The notes: generated by a model from the letters alone, not told the origin. Positions 9,348 to 18,673 are shown, counted from the stretch's first letter. The stretch is DNA of 64,000 bases from Chitinophagaceae bacterium DXS (GCA_030345135.1 CP128386.1:2939677-3003676), one strand, 5' to 3'. Numbers and translations: made by a program.

Positions 9348-11279
9348 TTATGCATTTTTATCCCAGATATCAATCGCACTACCGCTAACCAGGTCAACAG
9401 CATCGGCTGTAGCATCATCGATGTCAATATTTCCTGCGGCAAGGCCTGCTGCGACATAAGGACCAGGTGTGCCGACGGGCCTTGATGAAGAGCTGCTCGA
9501 TGACCTTCCTGAAGAGCCAGAACTGCTACTGGAGTTATACGTTACTACTTTATACATGCAGTTTGTAAAGCTGCATTTGTTGGCAGAGCTTCCCGCCATT
9601 CTTGAATCCGGACTTCCGAATACTTCGCCCGTATAGTCAACACGCTGCCCCACATCGAATGCCCAACCTGCATTTGTAAAATGATGAATCACCGCACCGT
9701 CATAGGAATAGTCCCATCTTCCCGTCGCCTGATCCAGCGCACATTCAAAATCATGTGTAGTCCCAACTGCGGGAAATGCAGGAAATCCTGCAGGTGGCGT
9801 GATGGTATTATCATAATCCGCTGCCGCCGGTCCCGCCTTTGTTTCACACTTAATATATTCTGATATTGCTGCACTTCCGGCGGACCGTCTGCGTGTTAAA
9901 CCCATTTGGGCCCACTTGCTTATGTCATTTTTTGTTATGCCTGTCCATACAGTACTAAACGTAGAAAATGTGGCATTGGGTTCGCATGCAAGCGTCATCG
10001 GATGCCTTTGTATAGTGGCTTTACATGCTATCAGGTTAGCTACTGTTTTTATGGCGCCGGCATGCCGGTAAATAGCAGTTGCTGTACATGAGGCAGAACT
10101 CGAACTGGAGCTGGAACTCAATGATGATGATGATGAACTTGAAAGAGCGCTACTATCTGATGATGAACTTAAGCCTGATCCGGAGGATGCACCACTAACT
10201 GAACTGGATGAAAGACGGCTGGAGGATGATTGCGGTACTTCCGGCGCGCAATTGGCTGATGGAATGGCCAGTCCACTCGAGTTCTGACCTGCAATTGTAA
10301 TGCCCAGTGCGCCCATTACCGCACCGATGTGGTTAGCCACGCCTTCCTTTCTGAAAAACGTTCCTGATGAAGAGCTATTCGGGAAATCCATCACATTGCG
10401 GTTAGCAGCCCAAATCAATCCAATTACTTTATTCGCAGCATTTAGCAGTACTGCGCCGGAGTCACCAAAATCTGCAAATACATTTGCTCCCGCATCAGGT
10501 CTAACAAGTATCTGGCTACCATCAAACACAACTTCTACAACTATTCCTTCAGTTAATTCTGTTGCGGCACCACGTTTCTTTACGTGTTCAAAACACACAG
10601 CCTGCGCCACTCCATTTACGCCACCAATGCCTTCAATAAAGTTCTGCATGGAGCTGCTGGAGATATCATCAATAAGATTTTGTTTAAGATCAATCAATGC
10701 ACAATCAACATTGGCATCTTTCTGTACTTTAAATACTGTACCTATATCTCCGCAAACACAACAACAACAAGTACTGTAAGTTGGTTGCCCAACCTTCATC
10801 CCGATTACTGCATTAGGATTTGCAGGAGCAAATACACCTTCAGAGACGACGTGTTGGCAAGTGAGCGCCATTAGTTTACCTGAACTTGAACTGATAGATG
10901 TAACCAATGCCCCAATTGTTCCTGCAAGTCTCGGCCTTGATCCATCAACCCTTTCTGTTCTTAGTTGAATGCCTCCTCTTAATGGTCTGTGACGGCCTCT
11001 GTCTGAAATATCCAGTATTTCAGATCTGCGAATGACATCTGTTTTGGCGCCGAAAATTTCTGTGGGAATAATATCTGAGGGTTGTAAAGACTGTTTAGCT
11101 TTTTTTTCTCTTACATAAACGCGAAAACAAAGATCGTCAGAAAGTTCATTGTTGATCTCCTTTACACCTACGCCTACATGATCTACATTCGCAAGTTGCT
11201 TCAGTTGCGATTCGACCATTGGGCGAAGCCTGATAAGCCTTTCCTGTTCCAGCAATATGTCTTCTCTTGTTTGGCGCAT
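9348..11279 (-). CDS. Modular serine protease with Ser-rich linkers and a lectin-like C-terminal domain (643 aa)
   Basis: Residues 1-105 match the N-terminal module of the 520-aa protease (VGVGVKEINNELSD, IIPTEIFGAKTDVI). Residues ~110-330 are a chymotrypsin-type fold with candidate triad His143 (TCQHVV), Asp192 (VDCALID) and Ser274 (FGDSGAV), and a Cys cluster CCCCVC (171-176) where the other protease has CSCCLC. A nearly pure Ser linker (~351-397) precedes a beta-rich domain (~400-590; DFECALDQATGRWDYSYDG) that resembles a jelly-roll/lectin fold. A second Ser linker and a ~40-residue tail follow. No signal peptide is visible. It is the first gene of the minus-strand operon, so the promoter should lie in 11280-11400. 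The lectin-like call is inference. Confidence 0.85.
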   Translation of the reverse strand: MRQTREDILLEQERLIRLRPMVESQLKQLANVDHVGVGVKEINNELSDDLCFRVYVREKKAKQSLQPSDIIPTEIFGAKTDVIRRSEILDISDRGRHRPLRGGIQLRTERVDGSRPRLAGTIGALVTSISSSSGKLMALTCQHVVSEGVFAPANPNAVIGMKVGQPTYSTCCCCVCGDIGTVFKVQKDANVDCALIDLKQNLIDDISSSSMQNFIEGIGGVNGVAQAVCFEHVKKRGAATELTEGIVVEVVFDGSQILVRPDAGANVFADFGDSGAVLLNAANKVIGLIWAANRNVMDFPNSSSSGTFFRKEGVANHIGAVMGALGITIAGQNSSGLAIPSANCAPEVPQSSSSRLSSSSVSGASSGSGLSSSSDSSALSSSSSSSLSSSSSSSSASCTATAIYRHAGAIKTVANLIACKATIQRHPMTLACEPNATFSTFSTVWTGITKNDISKWAQMGLTRRRSAGSAAISEYIKCETKAGPAAADYDNTITPPAGFPAFPAVGTTHDFECALDQATGRWDYSYDGAVIHHFTNAGWAFDVGQRVDYTGEVFGSPDSRMAGSSANKCSFTNCMYKVVTYNSSSSSGSSGRSSSSSSSRPVGTPGPYVAAGLAAGNIDIDDATADAVDLVSGSAIDIWDKNA

Positions 11280-11403
11280 ACAAAAAGTTTGCGGGGAGAA
11301 TGCTGCTAAGACCAGGCAATTAGATTCAGAAAATTACATTGAGTGTATAAACTGTTGCCAGAGAATTTATTCCGGGATGGAGAACAAAATAGAAAACTTT
11401 TAT

Positions 11404-12345
11404 TTAAGATGCAATAAGAAAAAGTTCGATTTTTTTTATAACTTCTTGCGCAGAAATAATGTCCATACATTTAGGTAAAAATCCAACGGGGTTTAAGCAT
11501 AGCTGATCTTCATTATCTTTTTCATCGCCATCACCCAACGGCAATACACGTGAACGCCAGCAACCTCCTGTTGCACAGCATGGTAACGCGCCGATTGTAT
11601 GTATAAACTGATGATTGGGATAAGCCTCCCAATGAACAGGTTCTCTTCCTCCCGCAATAACAACACATGGTCTTAATCTTTGTAGCCCTGGATTTAATTG
11701 AACTGCCGCGGCTAAATGCATAGGTAATGAAACGGGTGTAAGTATGCCCACGCTGTGATATACCAATCTTAATAACTGTCGCAGATCTGTTTTGCCACGC
11801 AGGTCTATCACATTTTTTAACGGTGGATGATTGTGTAAAGCTTCTCCTACCTGTACAAATTGAATAGTTCCGGCAAAATGATCTACTACTTCCTGATATC
11901 GTTTTACATCCCACCATTTGCAGGTGAAATCAAATTTTCCGCCCGCGACAATAATCCAGAATGGATCATCATTGCCTGTGATCTCATGTACCTGCGACAT
12001 CCAGCTTGTTTCTTCCGGAGTTAAATGTATGTCTCCTTTAAAAGCTGTGGGATAGATGGCCGTGCCCAATTCAAAGTTGAGGTATTGTATAAAACCGTGA
12101 ATGAAATGGTAAGGCAACGTATTGCTTTGATGGATAAGGGGATAATTCATTTGAATATACTGCACTTCAGGATCGTTATCGTCAAGCGGCGTAATATAAG
12201 GATTGTTTTCCCAAAGCATGGGACAATGTGTTCTTACATCTGTAATGTATTGCCCGGGGTATAACAAATGAAGATCCCGCACCGCTGCCGTAAGCATCAC
12301 AGTATCGCCGGGCGATTGATAATTTTCTAGTATGAGCTTCTTCAA
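11404..12345 (-). CDS. GT9-family glycosyltransferase (heptosyltransferase-like)
   Basis: The 313-aa protein begins MKKLILENYQSPGDTVMLTAAVRDLH, the GDxxMLTAAVRDLH form of the GT9 (ADP-heptose:LPS heptosyltransferase) N-terminal motif. The C-terminal half has the second Rossmann domain, with ILTPVSLPMHLAAAV in place of the usual donor-site signature. GT9 enzymes add sugars to lipopolysaccharide core or other surface glycans at the inner face of the inner membrane. A cluster of Cys (LPCCATGGCWRS) near the C-terminus is unusual. The gene runs away from the GT8-like and FkbM-like genes at 13.4-15.0 kb but probably serves the same surface glycan. The exact sugar is unknown. Confidence 0.8.
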   Translation of the reverse strand: MKKLILENYQSPGDTVMLTAAVRDLHLLYPGQYITDVRTHCPMLWENNPYITPLDDNDPEVQYIQMNYPLIHQSNTLPYHFIHGFIQYLNFELGTAIYPTAFKGDIHLTPEETSWMSQVHEITGNDDPFWIIVAGGKFDFTCKWWDVKRYQEVVDHFAGTIQFVQVGEALHNHPPLKNVIDLRGKTDLRQLLRLVYHSVGILTPVSLPMHLAAAVQLNPGLQRLRPCVVIAGGREPVHWEAYPNHQFIHTIGALPCCATGGCWRSRVLPLGDGDEKDNEDQLCLNPVGFLPKCMDIISAQEVIKKIELFLIAS

Positions 12346-12424
12346 AGTTGTACGTTATGAGTTGTACGTTATAGGAGCCACAAATCATTTTCAAATTTCA
12401 ACTGTCAATTATCAATTAAATTAA

Positions 12425-12509
12425 CCACAGAGGAAAGGAGTTTTTTCACGGAGTAACACAGGGGTTGCTTCTGTGTAACTCCGTGAAAAAAACTCAGTGT
12501 TCTCTGTGG
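12425..12509. repeat. Long inverted repeat (hairpin) in the 12.4-12.6 kb spacer
   Basis: The two ends, CCACAGAG and CTCTGTGG, and inner blocks such as TTTTTTCACGGAGT and ACTCCGTGAAAAAA pair over most of 85 bases around a short loop. It lies in the spacer between the divergent GT9 gene and the 143-aa gene. It resembles the dispersed intergenic palindromes common in Bacteroidota; no T-run makes it a classic terminator. Confidence 0.75.
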
Positions 12510-12545
12510 TTTGTATTACGATAATAACTTTCTTTCGCAATCATT

Positions 12546-12575
12546 TTGAATTCCTTTTCCAAATTTTAACCTTTG
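12546..12575 (+). promoter_or_regulatory. Possible Bacteroidota-type promoter
   Basis: A TTG at 12546-12548 is followed after 18 bases by TAACCTTTG (12567-12575), close to the TTG-N19-TAnnTTTG pattern but with one extra base inside the -7 box. It lies about 40 bases before the ATG of the 143-aa gene. This is a pattern match only. Confidence 0.3.
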
Positions 12576-12615
12576 TACTCAACAGGCCTTGCGGGAACTT
12601 TATGCTTGTTAAATT

Positions 12616-13047
12616 ATGAAATCGTTTTTTATTATTTTATTGATGATGATAAAAATATATTTTAACGATGGTGAAAACGCCGCTTCGGGTGAAATGCAAG
12701 CTATAACCGGAAAGTACGAGATTATAGAAACGAGCAATCCGGACTTATGGAGTAAACGGACTTTCTTAATTTCTTCAGATACAGTAACAAACGAAAAAAA
12801 TACCTATATACTTACAGGATTTACCAATCAGGGGGTTAGTGTGCGCGGAGTTTTATTATACCCGGAAATAACCTTCCAACGTCAATCCGTGTCCGTTATC
12901 CCCGAAGGTGGCGGCGGGAAAGTGCAATGGAACATTGATATGGATGGCAAAGGAAATTTTGGCAAAAACTCTTTTACATTAGAATATAAGATTTATCAAA
13001 AAGATTCAACAGTTATATCCGGAAAAATATCGGCGGAAAAAATGTGA
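12616..13047 (+). CDS. Small exported hypothetical protein (143 aa)
   Basis: The N-terminus MKSFFIILLMMIKIYF is a short basic-hydrophobic segment consistent with a signal peptide or anchor. The rest is beta-rich (KYEIIETSNPDLW, VRGVLLYPEITFQ) and ends in a run of alternating strands, like small periplasmic immunoglobulin-fold proteins. I do not recognise the family. It stands alone, flanked by repeat-bearing spacers on both sides. Confidence 0.6.
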   Translation: MKSFFIILLMMIKIYFNDGENAASGEMQAITGKYEIIETSNPDLWSKRTFLISSDTVTNEKNTYILTGFTNQGVSVRGVLLYPEITFQRQSVSVIPEGGGGKVQWNIDMDGKGNFGKNSFTLEYKIYQKDSTVISGKISAEKM

Positions 13048-13433
13048 AAGAATTTAAACCATATAAGGCATATAAGGGATTTAAGGATTATATACGAAAA
13101 CTCCTTGTATCCATGCTAACCTCAAATCCTGCAATGAATTTTACAGCCCTTATATTTCCTTATATGCCTTCTATACAACTAGTGAATAGTCAATAGTCAA
13201 TGGTGAAAGTCCGGTCTGGCTAAGTAAATATAAAGTCGTTTAACTGCAATTATTATTGTAGGCAAAATTCTTATATGCTCTTATATGCCTTATATGGTTT
13301 AAAAAACTTTGCTTCGGTCAGCTTTGGGCTTTAAGCTTTTCAGTTGTTTACAAAGAAACGTTGGCGCAGCCAACACCTTACTTATATGGTTCAAAAAAAA
13401 TCTTACTTGTTTAAAAACGGTATTTAGTACTTT
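13048..13433. repeat. Repeat-bearing spacer with inverted and dispersed motifs
   Basis: There is no convincing gene here. The spacer holds several variants of CATATAAGGCATATAAGGGA and their reverse complements (near 13059-13075, 13145-13170 and 13270-13300), which can pair with one another. A segment at ~13317-13366 (GCTTTGGGCTTTAAGC, GTTTACAAAGAAAC) recurs in reverse orientation at 47279-47325, as does CTAGTGAATAGTC. Confidence 0.65.
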
Positions 13434-14384
13434 ATGCAGAGCGGCTATGGTATATATACGGTTGGTGATGATAACTTTTTTGCCGGAATTGTTGCGGCAA
13501 TTAATGCATTAAAATATTATGGTTACGCCGGGCCTATTGCTGTTATTGACATTGGCTTTGAACCATGGATGAAAAAATATCTCAGGGGGTTCGCAAATGT
13601 AACCGTGTTGGATATCGAACCAATAAAAAAACAGGTCCGTTTTACAGATGTCGATTCCGATGAGAGTCCGGTAATGAAAGGTTGGGCTTATAAGGCGTTC
13701 GGCATTGTTTATTATGACTTGTTTGAAAAATGGACGTTCATTGACGGAGACTACTTACCACTTTGCAATCTTGAAAAAGAGTTGCTTCCGCTGATAGATG
13801 AAGGCTTTGTTATCTCAACTGAAGATGGTACAAATTATTGGGGAAGCGACCATGAATCAGCCACCGGCGTAATTCCTGGAAACTATATGAATATCAATGC
13901 AGGATTTCTTAGTCTCGATATGAATGTGCATGGCGCTTTGGTACATGAATGGCGAAATTTGATGACGCGAAGAAAACCATTTGATCTTTGGTATGGTGAT
14001 CAGGGGGCGTTAAATATTGTGCTGGACAAATATCAAACAGAAAAATTTACACTGGACAAAGTGCTATGGAATCAAACCTGGTTGAATAACGAAATGGCAC
14101 GTGAAAATCGCTGCCTGTTAATCCGCGAGCCTGATGATATGCATGCATGGTATGAACCAAAGAATGCGCGGATAATGGGCTGGCATGGTGCAGGTTGGTA
14201 TAAGCTTTGGCACCAGGTGGGTGTCGATCATTACAGAAAGGACAATAGTGAGGAACGGGAAAAGTTTTATAAAGAAAGCCAGGAGAAATCGCCATGGCCG
14301 ATTGTTGAATTGTTCAGGTACTTTTTATTCCTTGACAAATTTCACACGCCCCTGAAAAAAAATGAATACTTATTAACCCTGTAG
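13434..14384 (+). CDS. GT8-like nucleotide-sugar glycosyltransferase (316 aa)
   Basis: The sequence begins GYGIYTVGDDNFFAGIVAAI, like the nucleotide-binding start of GT-A transferases. FIDGDYLPLCN carries a DxD-like metal/sugar-nucleotide motif (Asp-Gly-Asp), followed by YMNINAGFLSLDM and WYGDQGALNIVL, which match the N-x-G and DQ motifs of GT8/glycogenin-like enzymes. A late GWHGAGWYKLW provides a candidate HxxGxxKxW motif. It lacks a signal peptide and should act in the cytoplasm. The FkbM-like gene follows after 2 bases, so the two are co-translated and likely modify the same glycan. Confidence 0.75.
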   Translation: MQSGYGIYTVGDDNFFAGIVAAINALKYYGYAGPIAVIDIGFEPWMKKYLRGFANVTVLDIEPIKKQVRFTDVDSDESPVMKGWAYKAFGIVYYDLFEKWTFIDGDYLPLCNLEKELLPLIDEGFVISTEDGTNYWGSDHESATGVIPGNYMNINAGFLSLDMNVHGALVHEWRNLMTRRKPFDLWYGDQGALNIVLDKYQTEKFTLDKVLWNQTWLNNEMARENRCLLIREPDDMHAWYEPKNARIMGWHGAGWYKLWHQVGVDHYRKDNSEEREKFYKESQEKSPWPIVELFRYFLFLDKFHTPLKKNEYLLTL

Positions 14385-14386
14385 TT

Positions 14387-14989
14387 ATGCGAAAAGTTTT
14401 TATTGATTGCGGCGTTAGAGAAGGCGATGCAATAGCTGCATTTCTCGGAGATAAAGAAGTTGGCGGCGGCGAATATTATAATCGCCTTTTGCCGCGTGAA
14501 GACGCGCATGAATTTTCTTTCATCGGATTTGAGTCTCCCGACTTTAAGTTTAAAGAAGAAACAAAAAAACGCTTTACACATGTTCCCTTTGAATTAAAGG
14601 AACAGCTCGTGTGGATCTTTGATGGAGCTGTTGAGTTTGATACTGACGGTGAGTCATACGACTGTCGACTATTGGAAGTAAGTCGCACCGGGGATGCAGA
14701 GCCCTGGCGTCATCCGAACCCTCTTTCTGAAATTAAATTGCTGCCTTGTATTGATCTTGCTGCATTTGTGATGAATAACTTCAACCCTGATGATTACCTG
14801 ATTCTCAAGCTTGATATTGAAGGCGCCGAATATGATGTATTACAGCGCATAATTGAAACCAAGGCCATTAGCTGGCTGAATGAATTGTATGCTGAATATC
14901 ATTGGTGGGGACGGGCAGAGCTGCGACCACAACTGGAAGATGATATTAAAAAAATAGAAGGGTTGTATTACAGGAATGACTGGCCGTGA
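14387..14989 (+). CDS. FkbM-like SAM-dependent methyltransferase (200 aa)
   Basis: The protein opens KVFIDCGVREGDAI, an altered form of the DxGAxxG SAM-binding motif, continues with FIGFESPDFKF at the position of the second-strand acid, and carries LILKLDIEGAEYDVLQRI, the FkbM-family hallmark. FkbM enzymes O-methylate sugars and other small acceptors. It begins 2 bases after the GT8-like gene, suggesting methylation of the sugar that enzyme adds. It is shorter than many FkbM proteins, but the frame is intact. Confidence 0.75.
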   Translation: MRKVFIDCGVREGDAIAAFLGDKEVGGGEYYNRLLPREDAHEFSFIGFESPDFKFKEETKKRFTHVPFELKEQLVWIFDGAVEFDTDGESYDCRLLEVSRTGDAEPWRHPNPLSEIKLLPCIDLAAFVMNNFNPDDYLILKLDIEGAEYDVLQRIIETKAISWLNELYAEYHWWGRAELRPQLEDDIKKIEGLYYRNDWP

Positions 14990-15042
14990 GAAGACATCTA
15001 AGACCGTAAGACGTGTAAGACAGTAAGAGAGTAAGAGGTGAG
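14989..15042. repeat. Short-period repeat of GTAAGAC-like units
   Basis: Directly after the stop of the FkbM-like gene come variants of the word (C/A)GTAAGA(C/G) every 8 or so bases. The same word recurs in tandem at 25713-25790. The rest of the spacer to 15214 shows no gene. Confidence 0.7.
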
Positions 15043-15214
15043 AAAGTCAATAAAAGAGTTGTCGTTTTTTGAAAGTATAGAGTTGATGTTTGAGAAGGGT
15101 AAGAATAGAACTATTTGGAGTATTAATAGAAAATGAACCGGCCCGCCGTTATTGGTATGGCGTAGGGGGATTATTGGGTAGGGTATCAACAACAGATTAA
15201 GAAGTAAAATAGCA

Positions 15215-15700
15215 CTAATGAGTCTGCTTCGAGATGAAGTTTTTGAGTAAGTAATATTCTGTCGAATTGAGTTTCAATTTTACCTGTATTTGATTTCCAT
15301 CAATATCCACGGACTTGAGTTGAAATCGTTGCAGCTTTAACGCTGGAGATGGCATCACCGTTATGATCCACCCTAAAAAAGATGAAACTAATAAAGGTGC
15401 ATTTTCGTCGGAAATCATTTCAGTTTCAAAAGATTGTAAAGTGATCTCGTGTGATGGATTGAAAGTCCAGGTAAATGACAATAGTCCAAAAAGATAATAT
15501 TTCTTTACAACCATGTCTTCTTGTCCTATCGCTATAAATGGAATCGGTAAAAGGGAAAGTACAATTAAAATAATTGCACTCAGAATTACATAATCCGTCA
15601 ACGAAAATTTTGTCAATAAATAAAACATAGGCAAAATGATGGTAAAGGTTAATCTTACCAACGCGAGTTTTAGTTTTATATTTCGACGGTAAAAGTGCAT
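15215..15700 (-). CDS. Small membrane protein (161 aa)
   Basis: Two hydrophobic helices near the N-terminus (LTFTIILPMFYLLTKF and ILSAIILIVLSLLPIPF) are followed by a ~90-residue soluble part with alternating strands (DMVVKKYYLFGLLSFTW). This layout resembles small PH-like-domain or DUF membrane proteins, but I cannot name the family. It stands alone on the minus strand downstream of the GH9 gene, with a 63-base gap. Function unknown. Confidence 0.65.
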   Translation of the reverse strand: MHFYRRNIKLKLALVRLTFTIILPMFYLLTKFSLTDYVILSAIILIVLSLLPIPFIAIGQEDMVVKKYYLFGLLSFTWTFNPSHEITLQSFETEMISDENAPLLVSSFLGWIITVMPSPALKLQRFQLKSVDIDGNQIQVKLKLNSTEYYLLKNFISKQTH

Positions 15701-15763
15701 TTGAGATTGTTCATGAAAAATAATGAAAATTTTAGTTGCTAAGTAAAATAAGCAACATCCACA

Positions 15764-18673
15764 TTACTTTTCCCAAACCGCTCCACTCACTTCTTTTCTT
15801 TGCGATAAATTATCGTCGGGGTAAACTACGACCACCCATGGTACTTGCTTGTTTTCGGTTTTATATTTCCATTCAAGTGTTGTTGTTGCGTTTGTTTGAA
15901 GTGTGGCTTCTTTAACGTTGTTTGCAGGTGTCAAGTTATTTGTACGCAGCGTAAATTTATGTTTGCCGGATCCGCTTGCTTTAACCGTGATGGTTATTTC
16001 TCCATTGGTGGATGTTGTTTTTGATACTTCAAAGTTTACGGCAAGGCCAGTCCGTAATTCAAGTTGATATGTTGTTCCCGGCAGAAAACTTTGAGATTGT
16101 TGATTACCATTGCTGCTTACAACATATTTTCCTTCGGGCAACATGATCCTGAAATGCCCGTCAGCGCCGGGCTCAACTGGCGTTTTTTCAGCGGTAGAAA
16201 CTTCCTTAAATTCAACGGAGCTATTAGCCATACCCTGCACAAGCGCATTTCCACTTACGTCTTTCAATAACCAAACCCAGCGCGCAACCGGGTGTACCCA
16301 TATCTCTTTGTACGTCCAGGTGTTTTGTACAGGCCAATACGGAGCGTCATCATCTCCCCTGCTTTGGATACCTACCGGCAATGCACCGACCATGTCACCG
16401 GACGATGGTGTATATAGTGGAACAAAATCATGTCCCTCTCCCCACATGGTACTTTGTGAGAAAGGATTTTTTCCGATAATCCATTCCAGCTGGTGTTCTG
16501 AAAGCTGTGCTGAGGCCAAGTCACCGCGCAACTTTGCTGCGTTTGCCAATGCCTGCGCTTGCGGCAATATGGTACCAAAATGCCCGCGATAATCCATCCA
16601 TACAGGAAACAAACGCAGGTAATGGCCCTTGCCTAATGGTACGCCGTTTAACACCTGGTTCTTAAAAAAAGGTTTCCTGCTTTCGGGAACGTGCAAATAT
16701 TCTGTGTCTGAATAAACTGATGCCGGCATTACATTATAGGGTGCAGTATAAGATGATATATTTTTCAGATATTCTGAATAGAGTGTGATGGATGAGTACC
16801 ATTTCATCCAGTCTGCGTGGTCGGGAAAGGCATTGCAAAGCATCGTAAGCGCCAGCGTTGGCCCTTGTTCCCTGCCGCGATGGCAATAATGCAGCAGGCG
16901 ATCCTTTTCTGATGTTGTATAATAAAAGCCCGTCATTGGAATATCCCAATCCGTGCGCTCCCTTTGCTGAGCAGCCATGATCTTCTTCGCAAATGCTGCT
17001 GCGTTATCTGCATATGCTGCATCGCCCGTTGCACGCCAAAGATCAACGGCAGCGATAACTGCCTGTGACAGTAATTCATGTTCTACATTATCCGAATCAA
17101 AAGAACCTCTCCATATCTCTTTTGATTTTTTTATTGAAGGCATTCCTGCTATTGCAAACTTCCAGTCCTGTTTAGCCATCTGCAACGCCTGCGCGGCAAG
17201 GCGGGGATCGTTATCTTTTAAAACACGCCAGGCCAAAGCTTCAATCGCAGCGCATTCAAAATTCGTCATTGGGTTGTTGCGTGCAGTAGCTGTAATATCA
17301 TCATCGTCGCCCATTATATTATTTGTTCTGCGACTGCTGATAGAACCCTGGTTACGAAAACCATCCCCAAAACTTGTTTTCATCACCCAATCCAGTCCCC
17401 AGCAAGCTTCTTCAACAACACGCTTATATAAGGCCTCATCTTCTTCTCTCGCGTGAAGCTTTTCTGCTGTACTGAATAAAGCATAAGTGATTTCTCCTGT
17501 ATTTTCTAATCCCTGGGTAAGATCCCCTGCGTCATGCCAACCACCGTTAATGATCATTCTTTTGTTGTCGTGCACTGCCGTCCAATCGCGGTGACAAGGA
17601 CCATGCACACCGGGAATATCCATGCCACATCTTTCTGCATAAAAGAAATTCAATGCTTTCCACAGGCTGCTGTTCCAAACATCTCCATCCACTTTAAATG
17701 GCGCTGTACTAATCTCTCCCGCTTTCAACACGTACGTTCCGGGTTTCCTTATTTCCGTGAAATCCATCACCTGGAAATTGCCTATATGCGAGCTAACTGA
17801 TTCAATCGGTTTCGACAAAACAACCTCGCCATTCTCCTGGTTGACCAGCTCGAAATTCTTAGCGTTGATGTTATTGGCTATAGCTGTCTTGTTTGAGCCT
17901 GTTTGGTATCCTGCATGACTGTATGAAATGCGTCCCTGCCATACGTCCCAGCCTTCAATTTTATCCGGATCAACCAGTTCAAGATCCATTTGATCAAAAT
18001 AGAACTTTATAGAATCGGATTCGCCAGCCATATTGCCAGACAACCCGTACGACATTTCAAACGCAGTGATCTTGTCTCTTGCCACATTACTTATTTCCCA
18101 TACAACGTGGTTCCATTGATGGTTTCTCAGGATGAGTGAAGTCTCTCCTTCCTGCCCAAAAAGCCCCGGCAATTTTTCAACGCCGTCATTATACAAGCGG
18201 CAATCCAGAGCGGTTGTGTAAAAACCAGGCAGATCCGGATATATCCAGATTGAAATGCGGTTAAAATGCGTCCAGTCTTCTCCGTCAAAATGCCTTCTTA
18301 CGCCGGAGCGTCCCCATCCCCGTCCGCTTGACGGAGCAATTCCTGCAAGTCTTACAGGCGTTTTCATTAACAGACTGTGTGTTCCCTTATGCACCTGGTC
18401 TTTACTTAATTCCAAAGCAGCAACAGAACCGCTTGAGTCCACAATTTTAGTAACCACCCTCGCGTCTACAACAGCACCTCCGGCAGTAGTAAAACCATGC
18501 CAGGTCTCAAGATGCTCCATATCATCTAATACCCGGGTTTCATTAACTTTCTTATTCAACCAGCGATAGGAAGCAGACTGTTTAAAATCCACACTGAGCG
18601 GATTTCTTTCGTTTTTAAACTTAAATGCAAGTAAACAGAGACCCGTAACAAGCAGGAAAAGCAGGTATTTCAT
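15764..18673 (-). CDS. Glycoside hydrolase family 9 (cellulase-like) exported enzyme (969 aa)
   Basis: The ATG at 18673 is chosen because it places a signal peptide (MKYLLFLLVTGLCLLAFKF) at the N-terminus; the frame is open 29 codons further up. The first ~250 residues are a beta-sandwich carbohydrate-binding-like region. A cellulase-type Ig domain follows (EVVLSKPIESVSSHIG ... GTYVLKAG). The (alpha/alpha)6 GH9 domain has NGGWHDAGDL, whose two Asp are the catalytic-base region, and NTWTYKEIWVHPVARWVW, whose Glu is the candidate acid. The C-terminal ~130 residues are Ig-like. GH9 enzymes invert beta-1,4-glucans and related polymers. It stands alone, with no SusC/D partners in view. Confidence 0.85.
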   Translation of the reverse strand: MKYLLFLLVTGLCLLAFKFKNERNPLSVDFKQSASYRWLNKKVNETRVLDDMEHLETWHGFTTAGGAVVDARVVTKIVDSSGSVAALELSKDQVHKGTHSLLMKTPVRLAGIAPSSGRGWGRSGVRRHFDGEDWTHFNRISIWIYPDLPGFYTTALDCRLYNDGVEKLPGLFGQEGETSLILRNHQWNHVVWEISNVARDKITAFEMSYGLSGNMAGESDSIKFYFDQMDLELVDPDKIEGWDVWQGRISYSHAGYQTGSNKTAIANNINAKNFELVNQENGEVVLSKPIESVSSHIGNFQVMDFTEIRKPGTYVLKAGEISTAPFKVDGDVWNSSLWKALNFFYAERCGMDIPGVHGPCHRDWTAVHDNKRMIINGGWHDAGDLTQGLENTGEITYALFSTAEKLHAREEDEALYKRVVEEACWGLDWVMKTSFGDGFRNQGSISSRRTNNIMGDDDDITATARNNPMTNFECAAIEALAWRVLKDNDPRLAAQALQMAKQDWKFAIAGMPSIKKSKEIWRGSFDSDNVEHELLSQAVIAAVDLWRATGDAAYADNAAAFAKKIMAAQQRERTDWDIPMTGFYYTTSEKDRLLHYCHRGREQGPTLALTMLCNAFPDHADWMKWYSSITLYSEYLKNISSYTAPYNVMPASVYSDTEYLHVPESRKPFFKNQVLNGVPLGKGHYLRLFPVWMDYRGHFGTILPQAQALANAAKLRGDLASAQLSEHQLEWIIGKNPFSQSTMWGEGHDFVPLYTPSSGDMVGALPVGIQSRGDDDAPYWPVQNTWTYKEIWVHPVARWVWLLKDVSGNALVQGMANSSVEFKEVSTAEKTPVEPGADGHFRIMLPEGKYVVSSNGNQQSQSFLPGTTYQLELRTGLAVNFEVSKTTSTNGEITITVKASGSGKHKFTLRTNNLTPANNVKEATLQTNATTTLEWKYKTENKQVPWVVVVYPDDNLSQRKEVSGAVWEK

